Of a stretch of 6,563 nt of DNA, positions 5,609 to 6,563 are shown piece by piece. The notes below the pieces were generated by a model that saw only the letters and a program-made list of their open reading frames with translations, had not been told where the DNA came from and did not search any database. Position numbers and translations under genes: made by a program. Source of the DNA: DASRSS01 sp035656335 (lineage in GTDB: Bacteria; Actinomycetota; Actinomycetes; Mycobacteriales; Jatrophihabitantaceae); the NCBI GenBank assembly GCA_035656335.1, contig DASRSS010000096.1, positions 1 to 6,563 of the forward strand, in the 5' to 3' direction. The number at the start of each line of letters is the position of its first letter. The first letter of the stretch is position 1.

Positions 5609-5670
5609 GTGACGGATCCCCAAGATCGGAGACGAGAATTCTGACGTCTCCGATCAACGAGATCCGTCAC
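5609..5670. repeat. Two-tier palindromic hairpin between permease and kinase
   Basis: Outer arms GTGACGGATC (5609-5618) and GATCCGTCAC (5661-5670) pair perfectly over 10 bp. Inner arms GATCGGAGACG (5624-5634) and CGTCTCCGATC (5645-5655) pair perfectly over 11 bp. A symmetric 5-by-5 internal loop (CCCAA and AACGA) separates the tiers. The apex is 10 nt and contains the palindrome AGAATTCT. There is no T-run on either strand, so it is not a standard terminator. It could be a transcript attenuator or stabiliser, a dispersed palindromic repeat, or a pair of operator sites. No flanking target-site duplication is evident. Confidence 0.85.
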
Positions 5671-5673
5671 CCG

Positions 5674-5680
5674 GTGAGGG
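5674..5680 (+). promoter_or_regulatory. Kinase ribosome binding site
   Basis: GTGAGGG ends 7 nt before the ATG at 5688 and starts 4 nt after the palindrome. GAGG in it could pair with CCTC at 5603-5606 and extend the hairpin, which would hide the site. Confidence 0.7.
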
Positions 5681-5687
5681 CGCGGCC

Positions 5688-6563
5688 ATGAGTTGTCAGC
5701 AGGACGCCGCGCAGGCGCACCGCGACTTCCAGGCGCGCACGTCCGGCTGGGCGGGCGGCTGGCGGCGCTGGGCCTTCCCGGGGATTTGGCTGATCTACCT
5801 CGCGCAGACGGCCGGCGGCGTGCACGACCACTCGTCCGGCGCGGGCGCGGTGGTCGGCTACGTGATCGTCGGGCTGTTCGCCTGCTGCTACCTGGGCGCG
5901 ATCGGCGCCGGCTGGGGCCAGCGGATGACGCGGTTCTGGGCGCTGTACGGCGCGATGTACGCGCTCACCGCCGTCGAGGGCGTCTACGCGCACAAGGACG
6001 CGTTCGTGTTCTTCGTTTACATCGCGGTGCTGACGGTGGCCGGGCTGCGCCAGTACACGCCGTACGTGATCGGCCCCATGATCGCCCTAACGCTGTTCGC
6101 GCCGAAGCTGTTCGGCTGGCACGGCGAGCTCGACTACAACGACGCGCTCGCCATCGCCCTCGTGGCTCTGGCGATGTACGGCTTCTTCGCGATCATCCAG
6201 TCGAACATGGAGCTGGCCGCAGCCCGCGCCGAGGTCGCGCGGCTGGCGGCGGAGAACGAGCGCAGCCGCATCGCCCGCGACCTGCACGACCTGCTCGGCC
6301 ACTCGCTGACGACCATCACGGTCAAGGCCGGACTGGCGCGGCGCCTCGCCGAGCGCGGCAACCACGAGCGCGCGGCTGAGGAGATCAGCGAGGTGGAGAC
6401 GCTGTCCCGCCGCACCCTGTCCGACGTGCGGGCCGCCGTCGCCGGGCACCGCGACGTGACGCTCGCCGGCGAGCTGGCCACCGCGCGCGAGGTGCTGCGG
6501 GCTTCCGGCATCATCGCCGAGCTGCCCGGTTCGGTGGACGTCGTCGACGCCGGGCTGTCCGAA
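5688..6563 (+). CDS. Sensor histidine kinase, DesK/NarL class, N-terminal part (cut by right edge)
   Basis: This membrane sensor kinase should autophosphorylate on His and pass the phosphate to a NarL/LuxR-type response regulator, expected just downstream. The 292 codons present encode about six membrane segments (near 28-46, 55-78, 83-100, 105-119, 124-142 and 152-172) with almost no extracellular domain, which suggests sensing in or at the membrane. A short coiled coil (about 173-192) leads to the HisKA_3 dimerisation domain, ENERSRIARDLHDLLGHSL, with phospho-acceptor His200. The window ends before the HATPase domain. The ATG is supported by GTGAGGG 7 nt upstream. The gene is 120 nt after the permease on the same strand, with the palindrome between them. 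It probably controls or monitors the adjacent ABC exporter; that is inference from layout. Confidence 0.92.
   Translation, partial: MSCQQDAAQAHRDFQARTSGWAGGWRRWAFPGIWLIYLAQTAGGVHDHSSGAGAVVGYVIVGLFACCYLGAIGAGWGQRMTRFWALYGAMYALTAVEGVYAHKDAFVFFVYIAVLTVAGLRQYTPYVIGPMIALTLFAPKLFGWHGELDYNDALAIALVALAMYGFFAIIQSNMELAAARAEVARLAAENERSRIARDLHDLLGHSLTTITVKAGLARRLAERGNHERAAEEISEVETLSRRTLSDVRAAVAGHRDVTLAGELATAREVLRASGIIAELPGSVDVVDAGLSE

Noticed and set aside
5609..5670. Reading the palindrome as an ordinary rho-independent terminator of the ABC genes.
   Set aside because: There is no T-tract on either strand, and the kinase ribosome binding site follows within 5 nt. A terminator role is possible but not the default.
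5587..5691. A 34-codon open frame across the palindrome whose TGA overlaps the kinase ATG.
   Set aside because: The ATGA overlap is suggestive of coupling, but there is no ribosome binding site before its ATG. It uses AGA twice plus AGG, its third positions are far less GC-rich than in the neighbouring genes, and the palindrome explains the sequence better.
1..6563. CRISPR array, tRNA, rRNA, insertion sequence or prophage.
   Set aside because: No spaced repeats of CRISPR length, no tRNA cloverleaf signals and no transposase or integrase motifs were seen. The only direct repeat is the Clp N-domain pair.

Overview
This window comes from a high-GC actinobacterium. The evidence is the very GC-rich third codon positions, an Lsr2 nucleoid protein (a family restricted to actinobacteria), the mycobacterial-type ClpC N-terminus, and the synteny lysS-lsr2-clpC, which is also seen in Mycobacterium. 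I cannot name the genus from sequence alone.

The left part (1-3750) is a conserved housekeeping block, all on the minus strand. Read in the direction of transcription it holds lysS (lysyl-tRNA synthetase), lsr2 (AT-DNA-binding xenogeneic silencer), panD (aspartate 1-decarboxylase, beta-alanine for pantothenate/CoA) and the 5' third of clpC (AAA+ unfoldase of the ClpCP protease), which runs off the left edge. A strong 14-bp hairpin after lsr2 separates lysS-lsr2 from panD. panD and lysS both have a -10-like hexamer exactly 7 nt before the start codon and no good Shine-Dalgarno, as expected of leaderless transcripts. The 212-nt gap before clpC carries a match to the ClgR operator (GTTCGC-N5-GCG) and a separate 17-bp palindrome.

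The right part (3874-6563) is a plus-strand cassette divergent from lysS. It encodes a DrrA-type ABC ATPase, a six-helix ABC-2 permease that overlaps it by 4 nt (GTGA), and a DesK/NarL-class sensor histidine kinase cut by the right edge before its ATPase domain. The layout is that of a membrane exporter with a co-transcribed two-component system; a response regulator would be expected just outside the window. Between permease and kinase lies a striking two-tier palindrome (5609-5670: 10-bp and 11-bp perfect stems with a symmetric 5x5 internal loop), directly upstream of the kinase ribosome binding site.

Most of the window is ordinary core genome. The points most worth a second look are the two-tier palindrome, the ClgR-like box before clpC, the placement of panD directly upstream of clpC (PanD is a known ClpC1 substrate in M. 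tuberculosis), and the leaderless starts. I see no CRISPR array, tRNA, rRNA or insertion sequence.
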